A stretch of DNA of 26,315 nt from JAGOEF01 sp964511665 (GTDB lineage Bacteria > Bacteroidota > Bacteroidia > Bacteroidales > ML635J-15): positions 1 to 26,315 of the forward strand of contig CAZEHA010000047.1 in assembly GCA_964511665.1 (NCBI GenBank). The letters run 5' to 3'. Shown here piece by piece: positions 15,844 to 24,900 of the stretch (position 1 is its first letter; each line of letters starts with the position of its first letter). Both the position numbers and the translations under genes were made by a program. The notes beneath the pieces are model-generated. The model was not told where the DNA came from and made no database searches. It saw only the letters and a list, made by a program, of their open reading frames with translations.

Positions 15844-16242
15844 ATGAACGCTGATTACATTTGCCCAAAATGCTTCGGACACTTAAAAGTGAGGCATCAT
15901 ATCATTCTACTCACCAAGAACAGTAAAGGCGACTCGGCTTTGGTGCTACTAAGCCCCGAAGTAGGTGATTACGATTTTAAAATACATGCATCGGTGAAAA
16001 TTGCCGAAGGTGAGCATACCAATTTTATATGCCCCATTTGTTACGAAAATCTGAATGCCGACGACCTCGATAATAATCTCGCCAAGTTAATTAGGATTGA
16101 CGAAAATGGCTTTAAGTCCGACATTGTGTTCTCTCAAATAAAAGGAGAAAAATGCACCTTTAAAATCACCGAGCACGGTATAGAAGCCTATGGCGACCAT
16201 ACCGATAATTATTTGAACCGTTTTGGCTTAAGTTCAGAATAA
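15844..16242 (+). CDS. Small protein with two CPxC motifs (possible split zinc ribbon)
   Basis: 132 residues from the ATG at 15844; a GTG seven codons upstream overlaps the expected transcription start. It was not recognised as a named family. Two knuckles, CPKC (residues 7-10) and CPIC (63-66), stand 52 residues apart, enough to bind one zinc ion in a split ribbon. Between them is a strand-rich part with VLLSPEVGDYDFKIH. After the second knuckle come acidic stretches and a tail with DHTDNYLNRFG. No signal peptide, so it is probably cytoplasmic. It has its own promoter and ends 13 bases from the convergent next gene. Confidence 0.7.
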   Translation: MNADYICPKCFGHLKVRHHIILLTKNSKGDSALVLLSPEVGDYDFKIHASVKIAEGEHTNFICPICYENLNADDLDNNLAKLIRIDENGFKSDIVFSQIKGEKCTFKITEHGIEAYGDHTDNYLNRFGLSSE

Positions 16243-16255
16243 CTATTTCTGTATT

Positions 16256-17956
16256 TTATTTATTTTGATCGGAACGGGTGTTGATTTTTGGTGCTGCAAA
16301 GAAAAATTCAGCCTTATAACCGGGTTCTGTATTATTCCTGTTCATATATTTCTTCTCTACATTTTGCTTTGTTCTTGTATTTGATAAGCTGAAATTTTCG
16401 GGTTCAAAAACCAGCCGGTATAAGTTATGCAAATACAGATAGTCGAGTCCTGCAAACTCCCATACATATTTTGGATTGGGAACGGCCTTTCCCGGCCATA
16501 TCAGTCGCGAAGAATTACTCCACAAACTATTGTAGTCGGGTAAATTCTTATCTGACGAAGGCCCGTTTGCCGGCGCAGCCATCAGCAATTCTTTGTAGAA
16601 AGCCATGTCTTCGTTGCGATAACGGCTTCCGTTTTCATAAAACGAGCGATATTTCTCGTTATGCAATAGGTAAAGTATTAATACCTGATGTTCGTATGTG
16701 AGTTTTTCGCGTCGGTACCGTAGGCTGTGAAAAAGTTGTGTCGATTTTTTATTCCAGTTTACGTCGGCTATTACTGCCAAATCGCGAAACATATAGTCGT
16801 CGAAACCTTTGGGTAAGGGAATTGCAGCACCAGAGACTAGCTTAAATTGCTTAAAGACGGCCGATTTAAATAAGTATTTGTCTGCTCCAAAATTCGACCC
16901 ATCGAAGTGATAGGTATTACTTTCGGTAATAGCGTTGCCTGCTTCGGCAAAACCATAGGAGTTCAGCCATACCCCCATGTCTTCGCCCGAGCCCTCGGCC
17001 ACCAACTCTCCGGTAACTTTGTTTAGCAGATACCAGCGTGTACTTATTATCGACAGAAAATGAGTCTTTGATGGCTTTGCCATCCCACCGAATGGTTTCA
17101 GTGTTAAAGCCATGTCGGGATACGGGTTTTGAAGTTGAAGCATTAAACGATTGGTAATATCGTCGACCCAGCGTTTTATGTCAATGAGTCCGTTGTCGAT
17201 AATCTTTTTTTCTTTTAAATAGCGCGGTATTAAATCGTTAATGTAGTTAATATCTACCATGCTTTCGGGTTCGCTGTCAACCAATTTCTTAACAACAGCT
17301 AAAGCGTGAAGCATTCGCACAATATTGTCTTGACTCATCTCTTCACGGGGAACCAGCCCTTTCTGAAAAACCGACATAAAGGTGTTGGTCCCGTCGCGTG
17401 TCTTGTTCAACCAACCGAATTTTATGCCAAAATAGTTGCTGTATCGTAACCAAAAACCGAGGCTCACATCGTCGCGTATCAAAAAACCGTTGATATCGTC
17501 GGGATACACAATGAAATCAGTAATGGTATCTTTCCCGGCAATGTGAACAATATTGTTGTGTTTACGAAGTACATATTCCGAATATAAATCAAGTCGCTCA
17601 ATGGCAATTAAAGCATAAATCAACATCTCGAATGTTTCGCTATAGTCGCTTTGGTTGTTTTTCAATAAACGATACTCGGTTGCCAAAAAACCAAGGTAAT
17701 GATTGAAATTGCAGTTTCCGTCGCCCCAGCTTAATACAATCGGATTTCCCAAACTATCGTGAACGCGGTCGGTAGCCGGAATGTTTACACCGAATTCTTC
17801 AACATGAGGGCTTACTACTATAAATTCATTGAAAAGTCGTTCGCGATAATTCCAGTATTTTTCCAGCATCGGGTCGTTGCCTGCAAATAATGCAGTACAC
17901 AGAAATAGAATAATGCCTGAAATAGCAAGCACTGTGTATTTTTTTGCCGTAATCAA
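16256..17956 (-). CDS. Secreted protein of unknown function, 566 residues
   Basis: Not recognised. Residues 1-25 are a clear signal peptide (basic start, hydrophobic core, cleavage likely after LFA), so it is exported. The mature part is rich in aromatic residues and charged helices. It begins with a Trp-Gly-Asp-Gly-Asn-Cys stretch near residue 77 followed by NHYLGFLATEY, and later has runs such as RWYLLNKVTGELVAEGSGED and ADVNWNKKSTQLFHSLRYRRE. The repeated helix pairs recall alpha/alpha barrels of glycan-active enzymes, but no catalytic motif could be confirmed, so this is only a shape impression. No lipobox and no transmembrane anchor are seen. It converges with the CPxC gene and diverges from the Ldh2 operon. 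Confidence 0.75.
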   Translation of the reverse strand: MITAKKYTVLAISGIILFLCTALFAGNDPMLEKYWNYRERLFNEFIVVSPHVEEFGVNIPATDRVHDSLGNPIVLSWGDGNCNFNHYLGFLATEYRLLKNNQSDYSETFEMLIYALIAIERLDLYSEYVLRKHNNIVHIAGKDTITDFIVYPDDINGFLIRDDVSLGFWLRYSNYFGIKFGWLNKTRDGTNTFMSVFQKGLVPREEMSQDNIVRMLHALAVVKKLVDSEPESMVDINYINDLIPRYLKEKKIIDNGLIDIKRWVDDITNRLMLQLQNPYPDMALTLKPFGGMAKPSKTHFLSIISTRWYLLNKVTGELVAEGSGEDMGVWLNSYGFAEAGNAITESNTYHFDGSNFGADKYLFKSAVFKQFKLVSGAAIPLPKGFDDYMFRDLAVIADVNWNKKSTQLFHSLRYRREKLTYEHQVLILYLLHNEKYRSFYENGSRYRNEDMAFYKELLMAAPANGPSSDKNLPDYNSLWSNSSRLIWPGKAVPNPKYVWEFAGLDYLYLHNLYRLVFEPENFSLSNTRTKQNVEKKYMNRNNTEPGYKAEFFFAAPKINTRSDQNK

Positions 17957-17991
17957 TGAAACTATGTTTTTATTAACGTATCAATTTATTG

Positions 17992-17999
17992 CAAAAATA
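17992..17999 (-). promoter_or_regulatory. Possible -7 box (TATTTTTG) for the secreted 566-residue protein
   Basis: Read on the minus strand this is TATTTTTG, an exact TAnnTTTG match, 35 bases before the ATG at 17956. A convincing -33 element was not found. Confidence 0.4.
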
Positions 18000-18057
18000 A
18001 AGGAATTGAGCAAATATCTCCATGGTTTAAAAACATTCTTATCGCTATATGATTTTC

Positions 18058-18073
18058 GATGCATAATTTGTAC
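18058..18073 (+). promoter_or_regulatory. 16-base element shared with the protease gene leader (copy 1)
   Basis: GATGCATAATTTGTAC here and GATGTATAATTTGTAC at 21896-21911 differ at one base. Each lies a similar distance before a start codon (72 and 76 bases). The core ATAATTTG resembles the -7 box with altered spacing, so it may be promoter sequence. Confidence 0.35.
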
Positions 18074-18145
18074 ATTCGCAAAGAATAACGTAGTTGCAGC
18101 TTAGATGCGACAAGAAGTCCTGAATATCAAGAAAAACCTGATCTT

Positions 18146-19255
18146 ATGACAGAAACAATAAAGTATGCCAATTTCGAAACACTGCGGAGTTTTATGTTCG
18201 ATTGTTTAAAGGCTGCCGGTGTTCCCGAATCAGATGCCGAAATAGTAGCCGATGTGTTACTCGAAGCCGATAAAATGGGCATCGATTCGCATGGAATCAA
18301 CCGCTTAAAACCTATTTATATCGACAGAATTCGTGATGGGATTTTAAATCCGGTAACACAAATAGACGTAATTAAAGAAAGTCCGGCAACAGCTGTGCTC
18401 GATGGCAACAACGGAATGGGTCATGTGGTCTCAAAGCATGCCATGCAAATGGCTATCGATAAGGCTGCTGTTTACGGATTGGGTATGGTGGCTGTGCGCA
18501 ATAGTTCGCATTACGGAATTGCCGGATATTACGGATTGATGGCAGCCCGAAACAACATGATAGGGATTACCGGGACAAATGCACGGCCATCGATTGCTCC
18601 CACATTTGGCATCGACAATATGTTGGGAACCAACCCACTTACATTCGTAATGCCCTCCGACGAAGAATTCCCGTTTTTTCTCGATTGTGCCACATCGGTT
18701 ACTCAACGCGGAAAAATTGAATTTTACGCGAAAAACAATAAGGAATTGCCCGAAGGCTGGGTAATCGACCGGTCGGGGAAAAGTAAAACCAATCCAACTC
18801 AAGTGTTGGTCGATCTTACCAGGGGAGATGCTGCACTTACCCCATTGGGAGGCATAGGAGAGGAGGGAGGTGGCTATAAAGGTTACGGGTATGCAACAGT
18901 GGTCGAAATTCTCTCGGCAGCTTTGCAAGGTGGGGCATTTTTAACGGCTCTTACAGGATTTGAAAACGGGAAAAAAGTTCCATACCGATTGGGCCATTTT
19001 TTTATTGCTGTGAATATCTCACATTTCATTGATCCGGACGAATTCAAGACAATAACCGGAAGCATACTCAGAGATTTACGAAACTCTGAGCCGATGCCCG
19101 GCGCCGATAAGATTTATACCGCCGGCGAAAAAGAATATCTCAGTTATTGCGAACGAAACGCGAATGGAGTGCCTTTGAATGTTGCCATGCAAACTGAGAT
19201 TCAGGAACTTTGCAAGATGTTTTCGATACGTGGATACGAACAACTATATCTGTAA
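18146..19255 (+). CDS. Ldh2/malate-lactate dehydrogenase family oxidoreductase
   Basis: 369 residues, a usual length for this NAD(P)-dependent 2-hydroxyacid dehydrogenase family (COG2055), which differs from classical Rossmann-fold malate dehydrogenases. Family marks: DSHGINR (47-53, His49), NSSHYGIAGYYG (119-130, with His122 as the likely catalytic base), GTNPLTFVMPS, the FFLDCATSVTQRGKIE region, and GGGYKGYG. Substrates in the family include malate, lactate, sulfolactate, ureidoglycolate and other 2-hydroxyacids, so the exact substrate cannot be read from sequence. It is the first gene of an operon with a hydrolase (5-base gap) and glycerol kinase. It may feed or drain NAD(P)H during use of the same carbon source. 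Confidence 0.88.
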   Translation: MTETIKYANFETLRSFMFDCLKAAGVPESDAEIVADVLLEADKMGIDSHGINRLKPIYIDRIRDGILNPVTQIDVIKESPATAVLDGNNGMGHVVSKHAMQMAIDKAAVYGLGMVAVRNSSHYGIAGYYGLMAARNNMIGITGTNARPSIAPTFGIDNMLGTNPLTFVMPSDEEFPFFLDCATSVTQRGKIEFYAKNNKELPEGWVIDRSGKSKTNPTQVLVDLTRGDAALTPLGGIGEEGGGYKGYGYATVVEILSAALQGGAFLTALTGFENGKKVPYRLGHFFIAVNISHFIDPDEFKTITGSILRDLRNSEPMPGADKIYTAGEKEYLSYCERNANGVPLNVAMQTEIQELCKMFSIRGYEQLYL

Positions 19256-19260
19256 TTACT

Positions 19261-20193
19261 ATGGCTTACGAAGTAAAGCAGTTTAAGGCCTCCGATGGAG
19301 TCACAATCAGTTATCATCGCTGGGTTTTTGATGGCAATGAGCCTAGAGCAGTATTGGTAATTGCCCATGGTATGGCCGAACACGGAGCCCGTTACAGCAA
19401 TTTTGCATCTTATGCCAATGCTCAAGGTTTTCGTGTTTATGTTCCCGATCACCGTGGGCACGGAATAACTGCCGGTACACCCGAAAAAACCGGTTTTTTT
19501 GCCCCCAAAAACGGGTGGTGGAAGGTTGTTGACGATTTACAGCAAATGCTCGACATTGCAACACGCGAAAACCCTAAAAAGAATGTTTTTTTAATGGGAC
19601 ATAGCATGGGGTCGTTTCTTGTAAGAACCTATATCTGTAGAAATCAACCGCAAATTGCCGGTGTCATTCTCTCGGGAACGGGAATGAATCCCAAATTATT
19701 GTTGATGGCAGGCAAAGCCATAGCCCAATTGTCGATACGATTAAAAGGCCGTAATCACCCATCAAAATTGCTCGACTCTATGTCGTTTGGCAAATTTAAC
19801 AAAGGATTCGTTTCTCCGTTTCAATGGCTGTCGCGAGATCAGAGTATGGTAGATGCATACATAGCTGATGCTTTTTGTGGTCAGGTATTCACCACCGGAT
19901 TTTTCTCCGATCTTTTTGACGGTTTGCTTTATATAGGTAATGACTCTAATTTAACTTATGCCGATAATACACTACCAGTTCTTGTAATCTCTGGCACTGA
20001 CGACCCGGTAGGTGATTATGGGAAATCGGTAAAGAAAGTGTTTGCACAGTTGCAGAAGGCAGGGTTTGACGATTTGCAGTTAAAAATGTATCAAGGAGCC
20101 CGACATGAGCTTATCAATGAAATAAATAGAGACGACGTGTATAAAGACATTATTGAATGGCTTAAAAATAAAAACCTACATTATGGTGCATAA
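19261..20193 (+). CDS. Alpha/beta hydrolase, monoacylglycerol-lipase-like
   Basis: 310 residues from the ATG at 19261; an in-frame start at 19210 was rejected because it lies within the previous gene. The fold is an alpha/beta hydrolase of the serine aminopeptidase S33/Hydrolase_4 type. VIAHGMAEHGARY (33-45) has the HG oxyanion element characteristic of monoacylglycerol lipases, and DHRGHG (63-68) follows. The triad is Ser115 in GHSMG, Asp248 in GTDDPVG and His282 in QGARHEL. No signal peptide, so it should act in the cytoplasm. Such enzymes release glycerol and a fatty acid from monoacylglycerols; lysophospholipase is an alternative. Its end overlaps the start of glycerol kinase by 11 bases, so the two are translated together and likely work in sequence. 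Confidence 0.85.
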   Translation: MAYEVKQFKASDGVTISYHRWVFDGNEPRAVLVIAHGMAEHGARYSNFASYANAQGFRVYVPDHRGHGITAGTPEKTGFFAPKNGWWKVVDDLQQMLDIATRENPKKNVFLMGHSMGSFLVRTYICRNQPQIAGVILSGTGMNPKLLLMAGKAIAQLSIRLKGRNHPSKLLDSMSFGKFNKGFVSPFQWLSRDQSMVDAYIADAFCGQVFTTGFFSDLFDGLLYIGNDSNLTYADNTLPVLVISGTDDPVGDYGKSVKKVFAQLQKAGFDDLQLKMYQGARHELINEINRDDVYKDIIEWLKNKNLHYGA

Positions 20194-21688
20194 ATCATTT
20201 CTGCTGGCATTCGATCAGGGCACTACCAGTTCGAGAGCTGTGTTGTTCGATGACCATTTTAATATTGTTGATATATCGCAGCAAGAGAGTCGGCAGTATT
20301 TTCCAAAACCGGGATGGGTTGAGCAAGACGCAGTCGAAATTTGGGAATCGCAGTTGTTTGTGGCGCGCAGCTTGATAAACAAATTAGATATATTGCCCGA
20401 AAACATTGCAGGAATCGGTATTACCAATCAACGCGAAACAACAATTGTGTGGAATAGGCACACAGGTAAACCGGTTTATAACGCAATTATTTGGCAGGAT
20501 CGTAGAACAGCCGATTTTTGCAAATCATTAAAAAATGACGGACTAGATGGCTTGATAGCAGAAAAAACAGGATTGGTACTCGATGCATATTTCTCGGCGA
20601 CAAAATTGCGCTGGATTCTAAATGAAGTGCCCGGGGCACGTGTAGCTGCCGAAAACGGCGATTTGCTCTTTGGCACTGTCGACAGCTGGCTTCTTTGGAA
20701 CCTGAGCGGACGATCTGTTCATGCTACCGACGTAAGCAATGCTTCACGAACCATGTTGTTTAATATCCATAGTTTATGCTGGGACATCGACTTGTTGAAA
20801 ATATTTGATATACCTGCTTGTATGCTTCCCGAGGTTAAAGACTGCTCCTCATTTTTTTTCAATACTGCGAAAGATTTGTTGTGTGATGGGGCAATAGCAA
20901 TTTGCGGAGTAGCCGGCGATCAGCAGGCCGCTTTGTTCGGGCAGGCATGCTTTGAACCCGGCATGGTGAAAAACACGTATGGTACAGGGTGTTTTATGCT
21001 GATGAATACGGGAGATAAACCGGCACATTCGAAGTCGGGTTTGATTTCAACTGTTGCGTGGAAAATTGGCAACAAGCTTAGTTATGCTGTCGAAGGAAGT
21101 GTGTTTATTGCCGGCGCCGCTGTAAAGTGGTTGCGCGATGGTTTGCATGTAATCAGAGATGCCGCAGAAACGTCTGATATAGCATCGCAATTGTCGAATT
21201 CGGCCGGTGTTTATGTTGTTCCTGCTTTTGCAGGCCTGGGAGCACCCTATTGGAATATGAACGCCAGAGGTGGTATTTTTGGATTAACGCAAGGTGTTAC
21301 CGAAAAACACCTCATCAGAGCGACCCTTGAATCGCTGGCTTACCAAACAAGAGATATTATTGAAGCAATGCAAAACGACACAGGAATAAGAATTAAGTCA
21401 CTAAAGGTTGACGGGGGGGCTTGTGCCAACAACTATCTGATGCAGTTTCAAAGCGATATTCTTAATACTCCGGTCAGGCGACCCGCCATGATTGAATCAA
21501 CAGCTCTTGGTGCTGCATGTCTTGCCGGTTTGGCCTCAGGCACAACCGATATGCAAAGTTTGGGAAATAAACTAAGCAACGACATGGTTTTTTCTCCAAA
21601 ATTCGATAATTCTACGCGTGAACTTTTATATCATTTTTGGAAAAAAGCGGTTGGCCGATGCATCGACTGGTGCGAAGATGATGTGTGA
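20183..21688 (+). CDS. glpK: Glycerol kinase
   Basis: 501 residues, full length. It phosphorylates glycerol to sn-glycerol 3-phosphate with ATP in the cytoplasm. It shows the FGGY-kinase ATP motif DQGTTSSRA (11-19), GWVEQD (44-49), GITNQRETT (79-87), WQDRRT (104-109) with the glycerol-binding Arg, and the catalytic Asp246 in GVAGDQQAALFG, equivalent to E. coli Asp245. KNTYGTGCF and DGGACANN complete the ATP site. The start at 20183 was preferred over an in-frame ATG at 20153, since the latter makes a poor N-terminus; this leaves an 11-base overlap with the hydrolase gene. No glpF or glpD homologue is in the window, so glycerol probably comes from the hydrolase reaction or passive entry. Confidence 0.95.
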   Translation: MVHKSFLLAFDQGTTSSRAVLFDDHFNIVDISQQESRQYFPKPGWVEQDAVEIWESQLFVARSLINKLDILPENIAGIGITNQRETTIVWNRHTGKPVYNAIIWQDRRTADFCKSLKNDGLDGLIAEKTGLVLDAYFSATKLRWILNEVPGARVAAENGDLLFGTVDSWLLWNLSGRSVHATDVSNASRTMLFNIHSLCWDIDLLKIFDIPACMLPEVKDCSSFFFNTAKDLLCDGAIAICGVAGDQQAALFGQACFEPGMVKNTYGTGCFMLMNTGDKPAHSKSGLISTVAWKIGNKLSYAVEGSVFIAGAAVKWLRDGLHVIRDAAETSDIASQLSNSAGVYVVPAFAGLGAPYWNMNARGGIFGLTQGVTEKHLIRATLESLAYQTRDIIEAMQNDTGIRIKSLKVDGGACANNYLMQFQSDILNTPVRRPAMIESTALGAACLAGLASGTTDMQSLGNKLSNDMVFSPKFDNSTRELLYHFWKKAVGRCIDWCEDDV

Positions 21689-21734
21689 AAGTTTTATTGT
21701 GTAGTGGATTGATTTTTGCACTTATTTTAACCTA

Positions 21735-21752
21735 GTATTCAAAAATGAATAC
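21735..21752. repeat. Small hairpin GTATTC/GAATAC downstream of glpK
   Basis: GTATTC (21735-21740) and GAATAC (21747-21752) can pair around an A-rich loop, 47 bases after the glpK stop. There is no T run, so it is only a weak candidate for a terminator. Confidence 0.25.
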
Positions 21753-21864
21753 GCTGCATAGTATCCCTGCATTTCCCCAAAATATAACAACATTTTCGTT
21801 AATGAAATGTTAATTCTTAATAATGTATAAAATATATAAATAAATAGTTATACTAAATATTATG

Positions 21865-21895
21865 TTGGTATTGTCAATTAATATTGATAACTTTG
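21865..21895 (+). promoter_or_regulatory. Promoter of the secreted protease: TTG-N20-TAACTTTG
   Basis: TAACTTTG (21888-21895) is an exact TAnnTTTG match with a TTG at 21865-21867 spaced by 20 bases, close to the consensus. It leaves an untranslated leader of about 85 bases before the ATG at 21988. It abuts the shared 16-base element at 21896-21911. Confidence 0.5.
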
Positions 21896-21911
21896 GATGT
21901 ATAATTTGTAC
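21896..21911 (+). promoter_or_regulatory. 16-base element shared with the Ldh2 operon leader (copy 2)
   Basis: Second copy of GATG(T/C)ATAATTTGTAC, one mismatch from the copy at 18058-18073. It directly follows the -7 candidate of the protease gene, so it would span the transcription start. Confidence 0.35.
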
Positions 21912-21987
21912 TAAATGTTGTTGAGGCAAGTAACAAAGGATATCTACTGAAAATAATATGTATTTTATTTCATTTAAACACACTATT

Positions 21988-24900
21988 ATGAAAAGAGCTT
22001 TACAAAGATTTAGCAAAATTGCTGTAACACTTATTTGTGTTTTGGCAATTGTGAGCAATGTTCATTCGCAAATCAGCTATGGCGGAAGTCCAAAAAGTTT
22101 TGCGCAAGAAAAGGGTTTAACCGGTGGTAGTTTTGATTACGACCTGATTAGCCTGGCCACACCTGATGTAGAGGCTATGCTGGTCGAAGATTACGAAGGG
22201 AAAGACGGATTGCCTCTTCGTATTGGTGTTCAACTTTCGGTAAATGCCGGTCTTGAGAATTCCGGTGTTTGGACACAACTTCCCGATGGTGGTAGGTTGT
22301 GGGTGCTTAAGATACATGCTGCAGGTGCCAAATCGATGAGTGTGAGCTTCGATAACTTTTGGCTTGCCCCCGGTACTTCAATGTATTTCTATAACGAGAA
22401 CCGACGGCAAGTGTTGGGTGCTTTCGATGAACGAAACAATTTGTATAATCGCACTTTTGCCACCGAGCTGGTCGAAGGAGATTGTGTTTATATTGAGTAT
22501 TACGAGCCGAAGTTTATGGCCGGCAGTTCCGATTTTAACATTTCCGGTGTTTCTTACATTTACCGAGATACCGATGTTAACCGTAAATTTGGAGATGCCC
22601 CTAAAGCAGTTGGAGCATCCGATCCTTGTCAAATTAATGTGAATTGCTCTCCGGTTGGCGATAACTGGCAGGATGAAAAGAGGGGAGTGGTTCAAATTAC
22701 CTTTTTAGCCGGTGGAAGTTGGTATTTGTGTTCAGGCTCACTGGTGAATAACACAAACAACGATGCTACCCCATATTTTTTAACTGCCTACCATTGTGGA
22801 GCCGGAACTGCATCAACAGCAGAGTTGAACAGCTGGATATTTAAGTTTAGATATGAAGCCGCAGGTTGCACAAATCCTGGTTCAGAACCATCAACAAGCA
22901 CAATTACAGGTTGCTCGAGTGTTGCCAAAGGGAACATATCGGGGGGGTCCGATTTCTTTTTGGTTTTATTGAATTCAACACCCACATCTGTGTATCAGCC
23001 ATATTATAACGGATGGGACAGAAGTGGAACAACCAGTGCAACGGGTGTAGGTATTCACCACCCAAGTGGCGATATAAAAAAGATTTCGACCTATGGGTCG
23101 ATAGCCGGTTCAGGAGGCAACAATATCGGAGGTAGCATAATGGCTGCAAATTCAACATGGAGGGTGGTATGGGCATCAAACGCCAATGGTCATGGATGCA
23201 CCGAAGGAGGTTCTTCGGGTTCGCCTTTGTTTCGCGACAATGGGCTTATTCTGGGAACACTATCGGGAGGCTCATCTACTTGTGCCAATCCAACATACCC
23301 CGATTACTACGGGCGTTTTTCGTACCACTGGCAGTCGAATGGTTCAAACCCAAACCAGCAGCTAAAACCCTGGCTCGACCCTGATAACACAGGTGTGAAT
23401 ACCCTACCCGGATACGATCCTTATGCTACCAGTCCTCCTGTTGTTGACTTTGTAGCCAGCCCAACTACTGTGTTGCCGGGAGGTAGCGTTAACTTTTATA
23501 ACCTTACTACCAATAGCCCTACGTCGTACAATTGGACCTTTGAAAACGGAAGCCCCGGTTCAAGCCCCGAACAAGATCCTGTAGTGGTTTATAACACAAT
23601 CGGAACCCACGATGTAACTTTAGTTTCTTCGAATGGCAATGGATCATCGAACCTAACTAAAAACGATTACATTACTGTTGTTGACCCTGCCGCAAGTTTT
23701 TGCGACACATTGGTGCAGTTTTGCTGTACACCGGTAATTTATACTTCTGCAGGAGGCTATGTTGGAGGAACCAATGAATATGGTTGTAAGGCGATTGCCG
23801 AGTTTTTCGAAACACCTTATCCCTATAATCAGGTTACCGGAATGCGGGTATATTTGGCTGCTGCCAGAAGTGGTACCAACCCAAGCGTGAGCTTTGTTTT
23901 ATGGGATAATGTCAACGGAGTTCCAACAAATATTCTTTCTACCGTGAATGTTCCTTTGACTACTGTGGTTAGCAATTATAATTCTCAGGGTTATATCGAT
24001 ATCAATTTCCCCGACCCCGTTACTTTTCCCGGTGGAGGCTTTTATGTTGGATTTATGGTTCCAACAACTGCTGCACAGGGAGATACTATCGCGGTGCTAA
24101 CCAATGCCGACGAAGATAATACTTATGATACCGGATATAGTTTATACGGATCGTCGTGGGAGACCTATGCCGCATGGGGTTTGTCGTTACAAAATGCTAT
24201 TTTTGCTTTTACATGTTACGACGGCAGTCTTGAGCCTCTGGCTCAGTTTAAAGGTGTTCCTGCTCGTGTTGCACAAGGTGCCCAAGTGCAGTTTACCGAT
24301 CTTAGCGGCGGAGGAATTCCCAGTTCATGGTCATGGTCTTTCTCTGGTGGAGATCCCCCTTCTGCTTCCTACCAAAACCCACTTGTAACCTACAATACTG
24401 TCGGTTTTTATGATGTTTCTCTTACTGTTGCAAATGCCTATGGAGATGACACCGAAGCAAAAACAGCATATATTGAAGTGTTCGACCCTAATGGTATTAC
24501 TGATTTTTCTCTCGATTTTGAAGCTTGCTCCGATTTTCAAATTGATAATTTTTCGCCTTGGACTACTCTCGATGTTGACGGCTCGGTAACCTATGGCGTT
24601 AATGCTTTCGACTTTCCTAACGAAGGTTACACAGGGAGTTGGATAGCTTTTAATTCAAATAATACAAGCCCTGTTGCAGGTGAAGCCTGGCAAGCTCATG
24701 GGGGGAGTTTGTGTGGTATTTGTTTCGCTGCAACTACACCACCAAACAATGATTGGTTGATTTCGACACAGATTACTCTGGGTGTGAATTCATCGTTTTC
24801 GTTCTGGGCAAAATCGGTTACCGATCAGTATGGTCTCGAACGATTCAAAGTGTTAGTTTCTACAACAGGAAATGCACCGGCCAACTTTACAGCAATATCT

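Noticed and set aside
16256..21688. Polysaccharide utilisation locus
   Set aside because: No SusC/SusD pair, glycoside hydrolase or linked sensor was found; one unknown secreted protein is not enough.
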